DNA of 56,116 nucleotides from Lachnospiraceae bacterium (GTDB lineage Bacteria; Bacillota; Clostridia; Lachnospirales; Lachnospiraceae), in NCBI GenBank assembly GCA_014804655.1, contig JAAUZK010000014.1, positions 1-56,116 on the forward strand. The letters run 5' to 3'. Shown here one piece after another: positions 1 to 7,931 of the stretch (positions are counted from its first letter, which is position 1; every line of letters begins with the position of its first letter). A program made the translations under genes and the position numbers. The notes under the pieces are model-generated. The model was given only the letters and a program-made list of their open reading frames with translations, had not been told where the DNA came from and made no database searches.

Positions 1-1
1 C

Positions 2-58
2 CTGTTTACGCTCCTGTTTGCGTTCCTCACGGGGATAGTCACCAATTTACTGATATAG
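2..58 (+). CDS. 3' end of an upstream membrane protein gene (partial)
   Basis: The first bases read in one open frame to a TAG at 56-58 and encode a strongly hydrophobic tail (LFTLLFAFLTGIVTNLLI), which looks like a last transmembrane helix. The next gene starts 12 bases later with its own ribosome binding site, so the two probably share a transcript. Only 18 residues are visible, so neither family nor function can be given. The frame could be chance, but stop placement and hydrophobicity both fit a gene end. Confidence 0.45.
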   Translation: MFTLLFAFLTGIVTNLLI

Positions 59-69
59 GAGTGGTTTGT

Positions 70-1566
70 ATGAAAAAATTAATTTCAATTACTTTGATAT
101 TCGTTATGCTGCTTACCGCCTGTGGTATAGTAGAAAACCCTGCACCGGAGAATGCCCTTGAGGATTCTGTTTCCGACAGGGAACAGGCTGTCACAGATGA
201 ATCGTTGCCGGTAATCGCAGATGCGGAAGAAATGCCGGACGAAAGCAGTGGGAAGTCTGTGGTGTATTTTACCTCAGACATCAGTCCGGAGGGCTTAATC
301 GCTGTATATGAGGCTCTTGGAAAGTCTGCCGACGGGCACGATGCAGCCGTTAAAATATCAACCGGCGAGGGCGACAGCCAAAATAATTATCTGCGTCCGG
401 AGCTCATCGGAGATTTTGTGCAAATGATCGATGGCACTATTGTGGAATGCAATACTGCAGTGGGCGGCCGGCGGGCAAACACGGCAATACACTATCAGGT
501 CGCAGAGGATCACGGCTTTACGGCTATCGCGCCGGTGGTCATTCTGGACGAATATGAGGACATGGAAATTCCGGTCACAGGCGGTCGGCATCTGGCCGCA
601 GACCGCGTCGGCGCACATTTGGCGGAATATGACTTTCATGTGGTGCTGTCCCATTTTAAGGGACATCTGAACGGCGGCTTTGGCGGGGCCATCAAGAATA
701 TGTCCATCGGCTATGCCTCTTCGGCGGGCAAAAACCGCATTCACACGGCGGGCGCGGCGGATACGGCATGGCTGTCTTTCGGCGCGGCTGCCCAGGATGA
801 TTTTCTGGAATCCATGGCCGAGGCGGCAAAGGCAGTGGCGGATTACTGCGGCGATAATATTCTCTACATCAATGTCATGAACCGCTTGTCCGTGGACTGC
901 GACTGTATGTCGAATCCGAGAGAGCCCGAAATGGAGGATATCGGAATTTTAGCTTCCCTGGATCCGGTGGCTCTGGATCAGGCGTGTGTTGATCTGGTCT
1001 ATGCCGCCCCAGACGGGCAGGCGCTTATTCAGCGTATCGAGTCGCTGAACGGACAGCATACGCTGGACTATGGAGAGGAAATCGGACTGGGAAGCAAGGA
1101 CTATATTCTTGTGAGTATTGATGAAGAACAACAAATTCAGAATGAGGAGGAAACTATCATGGCAAATCAATTAAAAGATTATCCTGAACAACCCGCAGGA
1201 GAGAAAATGTATCAGCTGGAATTCGAAGAATCCCCGCTTCTTGCACAAACCGCACCGGTCGATGCAAAGGAATTGTATTTCTCATTTGATGAGGATCTGA
1301 AAGCGGCCGAGGAAAAGTACGCTTATTACCGTTTTGAGGTATCGGGCATTGCCAGCAAGGTCGGACCGGATGTACACAACAAGCCCTCCATTGAGCTTTC
1401 GGATGAGGTTGGCGGTAAATGTTATGTTCTCTGTGTGTTTAATTCGGATGAGATTTACGACAAGGTATCCGTCGGCGATCACGTTGTGTGCCGGGGAAAT
1501 TATCTTATCGCCAGCAGCTTGTACGGGATTGTGCTGAAAAATTCAGAGGTTACCTCGGTTGAATAG
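70..1566 (+). CDS. DUF362 domain lipoprotein with C-terminal OB-like domain
   Basis: A 498-residue exported protein. Residues 1-18 form a lipoprotein signal ending in the lipobox LLTAC, so Cys18 should be lipidated and the protein held outside the membrane. Residues about 45-340 match the DUF362 pattern (VVYFTSDISPEGL, then KISTGEG, then a Cys cluster CDCMSNP). DUF362 proteins often sit with ferredoxins and redox proteins but have no settled reaction. Residues about 400-498 resemble a tRNA_anti-like OB fold (YYRFEVSGIASKVG, GDHVVCRGNY). The ATG at 70 is chosen over the in-frame GTG at 61 because TAGGAG lies about 8 bases before it. A terminator follows. The DUF362 call is solid; the OB call is by pattern only. 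Confidence 0.85.
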   Translation: MKKLISITLIFVMLLTACGIVENPAPENALEDSVSDREQAVTDESLPVIADAEEMPDESSGKSVVYFTSDISPEGLIAVYEALGKSADGHDAAVKISTGEGDSQNNYLRPELIGDFVQMIDGTIVECNTAVGGRRANTAIHYQVAEDHGFTAIAPVVILDEYEDMEIPVTGGRHLAADRVGAHLAEYDFHVVLSHFKGHLNGGFGGAIKNMSIGYASSAGKNRIHTAGAADTAWLSFGAAAQDDFLESMAEAAKAVADYCGDNILYINVMNRLSVDCDCMSNPREPEMEDIGILASLDPVALDQACVDLVYAAPDGQALIQRIESLNGQHTLDYGEEIGLGSKDYILVSIDEEQQIQNEEETIMANQLKDYPEQPAGEKMYQLEFEESPLLAQTAPVDAKELYFSFDEDLKAAEEKYAYYRFEVSGIASKVGPDVHNKPSIELSDEVGGKCYVLCVFNSDEIYDKVSVGDHVVCRGNYLIASSLYGIVLKNSEVTSVE

Positions 1567-1584
1567 GTTAGCTGTTACAATACT

Positions 1585-1612
1585 AAAGGACTGTTTTGAG
1601 CAGTCCTTTTTT
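1585..1612 (+). terminator. Rho-independent terminator after the DUF362 gene
   Basis: The stem AAAGGACTG (1585-1593) pairs with CAGTCCTTT (1601-1609) around a 7-base loop and runs into a T tract. It ends the transcript of the DUF362 lipoprotein. Confidence 0.9.
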
Positions 1613-1650
1613 CATGTTTTTGAGATAAAATAAAAAAAGTAATTTTCTCC

Positions 1651-1684
1651 GCAACCAAATCCAATTTTTTACGGGATATATAAT
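1651..1684 (+). promoter_or_regulatory. Candidate promoter of the ECF sigma operon
   Basis: CAACC at 1652-1656, followed after about 15 bases by CGGG at 1672-1675, resembles an ECF-type promoter and would fit autoregulation by the sigma factor just downstream. A sigma-A -10 (TATAAT, 1679-1684) is also present but has no convincing -35. Either reading is tentative. Confidence 0.35.
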
Positions 1685-1714
1685 GAAGGGCATGACAGCC
1701 AAGGAGGTGAGACC

Positions 1715-2281
1715 ATGCAGGATGACAGAATTGTTGAATTATACTGGCAGCGCAGTGAGGCGGCAATCCGGCACACAGACCGAAAATATGGACATTACTT
1801 AATGAAATTATCGTATAATATTCTTGCTGATTGGGAGGACAGCAAGGAGAGCGTAAACGACACTTATTTAAGTGCATGGAAATCTATGCCACCACATAGA
1901 CCGAGTGTTCTTTTAACCTACCTTTGTAAGATTACGAGACAGATATCAATCGATGTTTTCCGAAAAAAGAACAGCGCGAAAAGGCAGGCGTCAGAATATG
2001 CGCTGTCACTTTCTGAATTGGAGGACTGCGTTTCTGTTGGTAATACAACAGAACAGGATGTTGACCTGCACCTTCTGGCAAAAGCTATTCAGGATTATCT
2101 TGCGGGATTACCGGAAGAAACAAGAGATGTATTTATCGGAAGATATTTCTTTTCGGATTCTATTAGTGAGGTAGCAGGATATTATGGCATGAGCGAGTCA
2201 AAAGCAAAGAGTATGTTGTACCGTACCCGTGTCGGATTAAAAAAATATTTGGTGCAGGAGGGATTCTTTGATGAAACGTGA
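1715..2281 (+). CDS. ECF-type RNA polymerase sigma factor
   Basis: A 188-residue sigma-70 family protein. Region 2 spans residues about 10-85 (DSKESVNDTYLSAWKSMPP, then ITRQISIDVFRKK) and region 4 spans about 125-183 (LPEETRDVFIGRYFFSDSISEVA, then a helix-turn-helix MSESKAKSMLYRTRVGLKKYL). There is no region 1 or 3, as in extracytoplasmic-function sigma factors. The ATG at 1715 follows AAGGAGGTGAG. Its end overlaps the next gene by 11 bases, and that gene encodes a one-pass membrane protein, the usual sigma/anti-sigma arrangement. The signal it senses cannot be told from the sequence. Confidence 0.92.
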   Translation: MQDDRIVELYWQRSEAAIRHTDRKYGHYLMKLSYNILADWEDSKESVNDTYLSAWKSMPPHRPSVLLTYLCKITRQISIDVFRKKNSAKRQASEYALSLSELEDCVSVGNTTEQDVDLHLLAKAIQDYLAGLPEETRDVFIGRYFFSDSISEVAGYYGMSESKAKSMLYRTRVGLKKYLVQEGFFDET

Positions 2282-3629
2282 AGATATCAGTGACGCATTA
2301 GGATTATTGGATGAGAGCATGATAGGTCATGCTCTCATGGTAAGAAGAAAAAAGAAGAAAACGCGGTCAAATAAAATATGGAAAGTACAATATGCTGCGG
2401 CAGCAAGTCTTTGTCTGGTCTGTGTAGGTGCTGCTGTTGCCTGGTCTGTATTGCAGCATGGATCAGAAAGCAGTCTGCCACAGGAGGGATACTCATTACA
2501 GGAGCAGCCTATACAGGAAGAACCAGAGCCTGAGATGCCGGAGCGGTTTGTCCCAATATCTTCCCTGCTTGCGTCAAATGACAGGAACGTTATCGTTGAA
2601 GAGACATTGAAATTCGCAACCATTCCCATAGAACAATACAGCGGATTTTATACGGAGGTCTCTTCTGCTGACAGTTCTGTGTTATCTGAAAGTATGGGCA
2701 AAAGTATTGACAGTACCGGGGAATGGCACTATGTTTCAGGACATTCAGACTTACAATACCTGATCCGGAACGATGAACAGGGGAGTTCATTATGGAAATT
2801 CCAATGCTTTGACAGCAGTGAATACCCATACAATGATGTCCTTAAGCTGGTATATCAGATTGATTCTGCGGATGCGATTACAGAAATAGAAGTGGCGCCT
2901 GCCAGAATGGATAATACTGATGGAGGAAAGAAAATACAGGAAGAAATCGGGACACGGAAAATAATTGATAGAACCGCAATAGAAACAATGTATGAGGTGC
3001 TGTCCGGGATGACCTGCTATGGGCATGGCCGATGGGAGATGATTGATTATGGTGATGCGGAAGCGGCAAGCGATACGGATACACAATCCCATGAAGCGGT
3101 AAGGCTTGGACGATATTTGTCAATAACTACAAATTATGGGAATGTAATAGATGGATTGAAGTATACAGCAGTGTCGGATATGTTTTATGAATTTTCAGGC
3201 ATTGCCTATAGCTCCCTGACAGAAGAACAGGCTGCAAACGTATGTGAAATTATAGGAATCATGAAGAGTGAGGGAGAAGACGGTCAAAGTTATGATATGA
3301 AAACAGATGATGCTCATCAGGAGAACAACCATTCAGATGATGGAGCAGGAACGCTTCTTTTTGAAAATACAAATACAGATGTAAGTTTGGAATATGTGAC
3401 AGAACTGCAAACAAAAGTGAGCAGTGCTATGATGAACCATGAAGTTCCATTTGTTATATCATCTTCGGTCTATGAGAATCCATATAGACTTCACGTTGTA
3501 GTGACATCAAATGCAGAAGATGATTTACAAAAACTGCGGGATTTGGATACTATAGGCGGAGTTTTGGAAATAGAGTATAGTCCTACAAATACCAATGGTC
3601 TATATGATCTATACGAACAGAAGCATTGA
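2271..3629 (+). CDS. Single-pass membrane protein, probable partner of the ECF sigma factor
   Basis: A 452-residue protein. The N-terminus (about 1-38) is cytoplasmic and ends in a basic run (RRKKKKTRSNK). One membrane helix covers about 42-60, followed by a Glu/Pro-rich linker (EEPEPEMPE) and a large extracytoplasmic part of about 380 residues. Overlap with the sigma gene implies coupled translation. By position it is the likely anti-sigma factor or sensor, but no zinc-binding anti-sigma motif (HxxxCxxC) is present, so that role is inferred. The ATG at 2271 is preferred to TTG 2268; GGAGGG lies 7 bases upstream. The extracellular domain is not recognised. Confidence 0.75.
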   Translation: MKREDISDALGLLDESMIGHALMVRRKKKKTRSNKIWKVQYAAAASLCLVCVGAAVAWSVLQHGSESSLPQEGYSLQEQPIQEEPEPEMPERFVPISSLLASNDRNVIVEETLKFATIPIEQYSGFYTEVSSADSSVLSESMGKSIDSTGEWHYVSGHSDLQYLIRNDEQGSSLWKFQCFDSSEYPYNDVLKLVYQIDSADAITEIEVAPARMDNTDGGKKIQEEIGTRKIIDRTAIETMYEVLSGMTCYGHGRWEMIDYGDAEAASDTDTQSHEAVRLGRYLSITTNYGNVIDGLKYTAVSDMFYEFSGIAYSSLTEEQAANVCEIIGIMKSEGEDGQSYDMKTDDAHQENNHSDDGAGTLLFENTNTDVSLEYVTELQTKVSSAMMNHEVPFVISSSVYENPYRLHVVVTSNAEDDLQKLRDLDTIGGVLEIEYSPTNTNGLYDLYEQKH

Positions 3630-3783
3630 CAATCCTGCTTACATAACACAGAAAGGAGAAAAACGGGAACCTCGGATTACATTCGAGCTTAAATAGTACA
3701 AATAAGAATTTTTGTTGAAATGACGATATATAAAATAAAACCATGAAACGGATTTCAAATATTTTTATCAAGGAGGATGCAAT

Positions 3784-3846
3784 ATGCAGATAACAAGGGA
3801 CAATTATTCACAATATGCAAACATGGTGCATATGTTCAATGCGTAG
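3784..3846 (+). CDS. Possible 20-residue peptide ORF with a strong ribosome binding site
   Basis: AAGGAGGATGC precedes ATG 3784, which opens a 20-codon frame (MQITRDNYSQYANMVHMFNA) ending at TAG 3846, 15 bases before the next gene. It may be a leader peptide or the stump of a gene truncated by a stop; the start resembles an ordinary soluble protein. Translation is plausible from the ribosome binding site alone. Confidence 0.35.
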   Translation: MQITRDNYSQYANMVHMFNA

Positions 3847-3861
3847 TGGGAGGATTGTTAT

Positions 3862-4689
3862 ATGAAAAAATTTAAAAGACTAATCATTGCGTTTGCTTGT
3901 GTATTAGTGTTAGGCATTATCGTATTTGTGTTTAGTTCCGGTAGAAAACCGTTTAAGGATATGGAACCATCGGAAATAGCATCAGCTACAGTATGGTTAT
4001 CACCACCGGATAAAACTATCCTGATTACAGATAGTGAAGAACTAACAAATTATCTAAATGATGTAGTTATTTATAATAAAGACAATTCTTTCACAGAGTA
4101 TAATGGTCAGGGAGTTATTTTCACGCTAACGATGGCAGACGGTACGCAGACTGAAATTATAGCTTATAACCCATTCCTTATCATTGACGGTGTTGGCTAT
4201 AAAACCAAATATGAACCATGTAATGCACTCAATGGCTATGCAAACAGATTACTAAATGAAGGAGACGCCATGATCATATTGGAAAAGCCGCCTGCATTAG
4301 ATGTAATTATTGACAATACCTGTAACGACACGTTATTGGGTACTTACTCATGGCAATGTAAAAACAATGACGGGACTTTCACAAACATGGAAGCCGATAG
4401 CGCACATCCGTTGGACTGCGCAGATTTGCTGGAACAAATTGAAACAACGGAAACAAATGCATTGCTCCATATTGCTGAAGAACCCGATACCATTCTGAGT
4501 GTTCGCTGTTGGAGCGATGAACACTGGTCTGACCCTGCCGCAGACAGCGAAAATGTATCTTTAAACGGGAATGAAATAGAGCTTAAAGCGGGCGGATATA
4601 TTTACGAAGTCACTGCTGAATGGAACACTGAGAAAAGTGGTTATGGTGGGACAGCACATTATTCTTTTTATGTAAAAGTTTTAGAATAG
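3862..4689 (+). CDS. Membrane-anchored extracytoplasmic protein of unknown function
   Basis: A 275-residue protein with an N-terminal basic stretch and one hydrophobic helix (residues about 7-26, LIIAFACVLVLGIIVFVFSS), so the rest should face outside. The ATG at 3862 follows GGGAGG. No catalytic motif or named domain is recognised. The C-terminus (AGGYIYEVTAEWNTEKSGYGGTAHYSFYVKVLE) reads like a beta-sandwich strand set seen at the end of small Bacillota lipoproteins. No Cys lipobox is present. It may belong with the preceding sigma/anti-sigma pair, but there is a gap of 232 bases and no clear operon link. Confidence 0.7.
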   Translation: MKKFKRLIIAFACVLVLGIIVFVFSSGRKPFKDMEPSEIASATVWLSPPDKTILITDSEELTNYLNDVVIYNKDNSFTEYNGQGVIFTLTMADGTQTEIIAYNPFLIIDGVGYKTKYEPCNALNGYANRLLNEGDAMIILEKPPALDVIIDNTCNDTLLGTYSWQCKNNDGTFTNMEADSAHPLDCADLLEQIETTETNALLHIAEEPDTILSVRCWSDEHWSDPAADSENVSLNGNEIELKAGGYIYEVTAEWNTEKSGYGGTAHYSFYVKVLE

Positions 4690-4746
4690 ATTGGGTATTT
4701 GAAGTACACATATAAGTAATTTTTCAAGTAGGAAAGGGATGACAGC

Positions 4747-4827
4747 GTGGTTACTTTTTACATAGTCCGGCATGGGGAAACCTTGCTGAACAGTCTGGGC
4801 AGGGCACAGGGATGGAGTGAAAGAAAT
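4747..4827 (+). pseudogene. 5' fragment of a histidine phosphatase gene
   Basis: GTG 4747 has a good ribosome binding site (AGGAAAGGG) and encodes 27 residues beginning VTFYIVRHGETLLNSLGR. This holds the RHGE phosphohistidine motif and the following N-L-GRAQGW pattern of histidine phosphatases (phosphoglycerate mutase superfamily). The rest of that enzyme is missing, and the frame runs without a stop straight into the AraC regulator. It looks like a deletion junction that joined two genes. Confidence 0.7.
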
Positions 4828-5574
4828 ATGCGATATTATCAATGTGGTAAGTATCCAATCGAGTTCGTATTGTCAGAGAATATTGATAAGCACTTTGAGT
4901 CACATAACCATGTAGGGCATTATGTCATATCAGTGGTCATGCAGGGAACGGTGGTAGTTTGCCTGGAAAACAGGGAAGCGGTGTGCCACAAAGGGGATGT
5001 GTTTATCATTCCGCCCTATGCTATACATTCCGTGTGTCAGGGAAAGGATGCGCGTTTGCTGTCTATGTGTGTAGGAACTGCTTTTATTGAGGAGACAGAT
5101 TTAGAAACAGCAGAGGGTATTGTCCAGGAACTGTTAGGGGATGCAGAGGGGCAGGGAATTTTTGGAAAAGAGCAGAAGGAGAAATTGCTGATTTCTGTGA
5201 AGGAGGTTTACTGCCTCCGGGATAACGGCCGGAAAGAGATGGATGCAGGCATAAAAATTGTGGCTGATAAAATTACCAGCCATCCAGAACTGGAACTGCC
5301 CATAGAAACATTGGCGGCGGATATTTTTGTCAGCAAATATTATCTCATAAGGAAATTCAAAAGCAGTATCGGAATGACCCCGCACCAGTTCTGTATCCAG
5401 AACCGCATAAGGAAATCACAAGGGTTGCTGGATGAGGAAAAGACGGTCAGCAGGATTGCTGCGGAAATGGGATTTTATGACCAGAGTCATTTTGACAAGG
5501 CTTTCCAGAGGATTGTCGGGATATCTCCATCAGAATATGTCCATTCCAAAAAACGGATAGCGCAGGGTACATAG
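4828..5574 (+). CDS. AraC family transcriptional regulator
   Basis: A 248-residue regulator from ATG 4828. Residues about 15-80 are the cupin-like sensing domain (HFESHNHVGHYVISVVMQG, then KGDVFIIPPYAIHSV). Residues about 145-240 are the double helix-turn-helix (IETLAADIFVSKYYLIRKFK, then VSRIAAEMGFYDQSHFDKAF, closing with GISPSEY). The same frame continues upstream to GTG 4747 through a histidine-phosphatase stump with a better ribosome binding site, so a 275-residue chimera may be what is translated. A cupin gene follows. The ligand is unknown; this subfamily usually binds a small metabolite. Confidence 0.9.
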   Translation: MRYYQCGKYPIEFVLSENIDKHFESHNHVGHYVISVVMQGTVVVCLENREAVCHKGDVFIIPPYAIHSVCQGKDARLLSMCVGTAFIEETDLETAEGIVQELLGDAEGQGIFGKEQKEKLLISVKEVYCLRDNGRKEMDAGIKIVADKITSHPELELPIETLAADIFVSKYYLIRKFKSSIGMTPHQFCIQNRIRKSQGLLDEEKTVSRIAAEMGFYDQSHFDKAFQRIVGISPSEYVHSKKRIAQGT

Positions 5575-5643
5575 GGCAATTTTTTACAAGACATGATAGC
5601 TTCCGAAGAATATGATTGAGATGTAGAAAATAGTTCAGCAGAG

Positions 5644-5686
5644 TTCGCGAAGCGAATCTCGCAATTGAGCGTAGCTCAATTTTTTA
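5644..5686 (+). terminator. Tandem hairpins with T tract between AraC and cupin genes
   Basis: Two small hairpins stand side by side: TTCGC-GAA-GCGAA (5644-5656), then the perfect AATTGAGC-GTA-GCTCAATT (5663-5681) running into T residues. It could terminate the AraC transcript or act as an attenuator for the cupin gene, whose GGAGG begins only a few bases later. Confidence 0.6.
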
Positions 5687-5699
5687 TCGGAGGTGCAGA

Positions 5700-6083
5700 A
5701 TGGATACATTTGAATTGTTTAACAATGGAAAATTAGTTTTGCCGGAAAAGGAGGCTGGCTTTGCGGAGATTGAATGGTCAAAGCATCCGACTTTTAAGGG
5801 CGTTGAGCTGAAACACATCATAACGGCAAAGGACACTGATGGGAAGTTCAGCTACCACTTGGTGCGGATTGCTCCCGATTGCTGTATTGGGAATCATATC
5901 CACGAAACGCAGTTGGAAACGCATGAGGTGATAAAGGGCAGCGGAAAGTGTGTAAACGCAGGCAGCACCGTTCCGTATGAACCTGGTACAATATCCATCA
6001 TGCCGGCAGGCGTACCGCATGAAGTCACTGCAAGCTCAGAGGGGTTATATCTGTTTGCCAAGTTTATGCCTGCATTATGTTAA
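5700..6083 (+). CDS. Cupin domain protein
   Basis: A 127-residue single-domain cupin. Motif 1 is seen as GNHIHETQLETHEVIKGSG (residues about 66-84) and motif 2 as YEPGTISIMPAGVPHEV (about 92-108), giving His and Glu side chains for a metal site. It starts at ATG 5700 behind TCGGAGGTG. Small cupins of this kind bind a metal and may be isomerases, dioxygenases or sensing proteins; the substrate cannot be named. It follows an AraC gene, which may control it. Confidence 0.85.
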   Translation: MDTFELFNNGKLVLPEKEAGFAEIEWSKHPTFKGVELKHIITAKDTDGKFSYHLVRIAPDCCIGNHIHETQLETHEVIKGSGKCVNAGSTVPYEPGTISIMPAGVPHEVTASSEGLYLFAKFMPALC

Positions 6084-6110
6084 ATTAAATAAAAAGATAA
6101 TGTGCATAGG

Positions 6111-6143
6111 CCGCCGCAGATGGTTCACTACCATATGCGGCGG
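6111..6143 (+). terminator. GC-rich hairpin after the cupin gene
   Basis: CCGCCGCA (6111-6118) pairs with TGCGGCGG (6136-6143), with extra ATGG/CCAT pairing inside. There is no T tract directly after it, so it may end transcription weakly or protect the 3' end. Confidence 0.6.
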
Positions 6144-6214
6144 TCTGTTATTTCCACAGGCAGGACGGGCGGCCTGATAACGGAAATATTCTAAAACCGT
6201 TCAACTTTTCCACG

Positions 6215-6293
6215 CGCACTTTAAAGCTTACATCCGGCAACCGCAAAGGACTTCCATTTTCTGTTTCAGACACTACAATATTTTTGAAGGAGG
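6215..6293 (+). promoter_or_regulatory. Leader of the ABC exporter operon, copy 1 of a repeated 5' region
   Basis: This stretch matches the leader at 8947-9025 over about 65 bases. Shared blocks in order are CGCACT, AAAG, TTACAT, GG-AA, AAGGACTT, ATTTTCTGT and ACTACAAT, with similar spacing to AGGAGG. The two genes behind these leaders are therefore likely to be controlled in the same way. No clear -35/-10 pair is seen. Confidence 0.5.
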
Positions 6294-6301
6294 CGTGTAT
6301 T

Positions 6302-7096
6302 ATGAGGCTTTGTAAAAAAATTCTGGCTATTTCCTTAAAAGAAAAATCCATATTTCGTTTTGACTACATTACGGGAATTTTATTTGCTTTTCTATCCATT
6401 GTCCTGAGGGTGTATCTGTGGAAAGGAATTTACGGCTCAAACGGTGAAGCCGTAAACGGAATTGTACTGAATGATATGATTGTATACAGCATTTTTGCGG
6501 GTTTTACAGAAGGTATTACAAAGACCTACGTTATGCACGATTTAAATGACAGAGTATTAAACGGTTCCATAGCGTCAGACTTGCTGCTGCCAATAGGTCT
6601 GAAAAAGTATATGCTGATTCGTTCAATAACAAAAAATATCTTGGGAACTATTTACACGACGATGCCCTCGGTATTTGCCGCAATGCTTTTTTTCGGCTTT
6701 CATGCGGATATCAGGTTCTTTCCTTTTCTCCTGTATCAATTTTCTGCTACTATGGGAATTGTGATAAACTTTTTATACAGCTTTCTGTTCGGTTTAAGTG
6801 TCATCTGGTTCCGAAATTCTTTTTTCCTCAATAATGTCAACAGCGTTCTTTTTAATCTTTTTTCCGGGACACTGGTTCCTATTTGGTTTTTCCCAAAGGG
6901 TTTGGGGATATTGTCGGAGCTGCTGCCGTTCCGCTATATTGTCTTTGAGCCGGTTTCCATCCTGTTAAACAAAAAAAGTCCAGAAGAAATCGCGGCCGTC
7001 CTCAACATGCAGATGTTCTGGAGCTTCGTCCTATTCTTTGCGGTCACTCTGGTATGGAACAGGGGCAGACATAAAATAATGATACAAGGAGGATGA
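6302..7096 (+). CDS. ABC-2 type exporter permease (PF06182-like), first subunit
   Basis: A 264-residue membrane protein with about six hydrophobic helices, resembling the ABC-2 permeases of the DUF990/PF06182 group that work as a pair with one ATPase (daunorubicin-type exporters). Features include NDRVLNGSIASDLLLPIGLKKY at about 80-101 and the SGTLVPIWFFPKGL loop near 190-205. ATG 6302 is chosen because GAAGGAGG lies 8 bases upstream; the longer frame from TTG 6284 would include that site. Its stop overlaps the start region of the second permease. The exported substrate is unknown. Confidence 0.88.
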   Translation: MRLCKKILAISLKEKSIFRFDYITGILFAFLSIVLRVYLWKGIYGSNGEAVNGIVLNDMIVYSIFAGFTEGITKTYVMHDLNDRVLNGSIASDLLLPIGLKKYMLIRSITKNILGTIYTTMPSVFAAMLFFGFHADIRFFPFLLYQFSATMGIVINFLYSFLFGLSVIWFRNSFFLNNVNSVLFNLFSGTLVPIWFFPKGLGILSELLPFRYIVFEPVSILLNKKSPEEIAAVLNMQMFWSFVLFFAVTLVWNRGRHKIMIQGG

Positions 7097-7101
7097 CTAC
7101 A

Positions 7102-7911
7102 TTGCAAACTGTTTACCATTATGTAAGGCTGACTTTCATTTATATGAAAAAAACAATAAAAAGCATGCTGACCTATCGTTGGTCATTCCTGATTAACTGT
7201 ATTTCTCAGGCACTGGATTATTCCGTAACCTTTCTTCTGATGTGGATTATGATATCTGCTTTTGAACATATGAACGGATGGAACGCCTACGAAGTCATGC
7301 TGCTGTATTCTTTCAGCCTGTTTTCGTACGGAATTGCGGGCACATTTTTCTTTCAGATTATGAACCGGCTGCCGGATCAGATTTGGCAGGGAGCCTTTGA
7401 TGATGTGCTTGTCAAACCCGTAAAGGTTCTGCCATATTTAATCAGCAGTGGTTTTATCTGCAACTATATTGCACATATAACGCTTTCCGCCATTGTAATG
7501 TCCATTTGCTTCCATGCTTTGCAAATTCGGATTCTGCTACCGGTTTTCATTAGAATCACCGGGATTTTATTTTTTGGAAGTTTGATTTATGCAGGTTTTT
7601 TTCTGATTGTCAGCGGCGCGGCGTTCCTTGTTACAAAAATCAATTCTTTTTTCAACATTATGTACTTTTTCCGGGAAATATCCTACTATCCTATTTCGAT
7701 ATTTCCCAAAATCATTCAGATTATTGTAACGGTACTGGTTCCATACGGATTTATTAACTTTTACCCGTTACAGGAGCTGTTAGGCAAGGACGACTTTGTA
7801 TTACACGAAACCATGGCGGTTCTGGCTCCCATCGTTTCCGTCCTGTTTTTTACACTGGCATGCTTATTTTTTAACAAAAGCTCAAAATATTATAAAAGCA
7901 GTGGCTCATAA
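7102..7911 (+). CDS. ABC-2 type exporter permease, second subunit
   Basis: A 269-residue protein with about six membrane helices, paralogous in design to the upstream permease (PDQIWQGAFDDVLVKPVKVLPYL matches the cytoplasmic loop of the partner). TTG 7102 is favoured as start because AAGGAGG ends 9 bases before it. ATG 7093 touches that same ribosome binding site and would add MTT. It forms one unit with the preceding permease and the following ATPase gene (20-base gap). Confidence 0.88.
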   Translation: MQTVYHYVRLTFIYMKKTIKSMLTYRWSFLINCISQALDYSVTFLLMWIMISAFEHMNGWNAYEVMLLYSFSLFSYGIAGTFFFQIMNRLPDQIWQGAFDDVLVKPVKVLPYLISSGFICNYIAHITLSAIVMSICFHALQIRILLPVFIRITGILFFGSLIYAGFFLIVSGAAFLVTKINSFFNIMYFFREISYYPISIFPKIIQIIVTVLVPYGFINFYPLQELLGKDDFVLHETMAVLAPIVSVLFFTLACLFFNKSSKYYKSSGS

Positions 7912-7931
7912 CGAGTGCAAGGAGGGTACTT

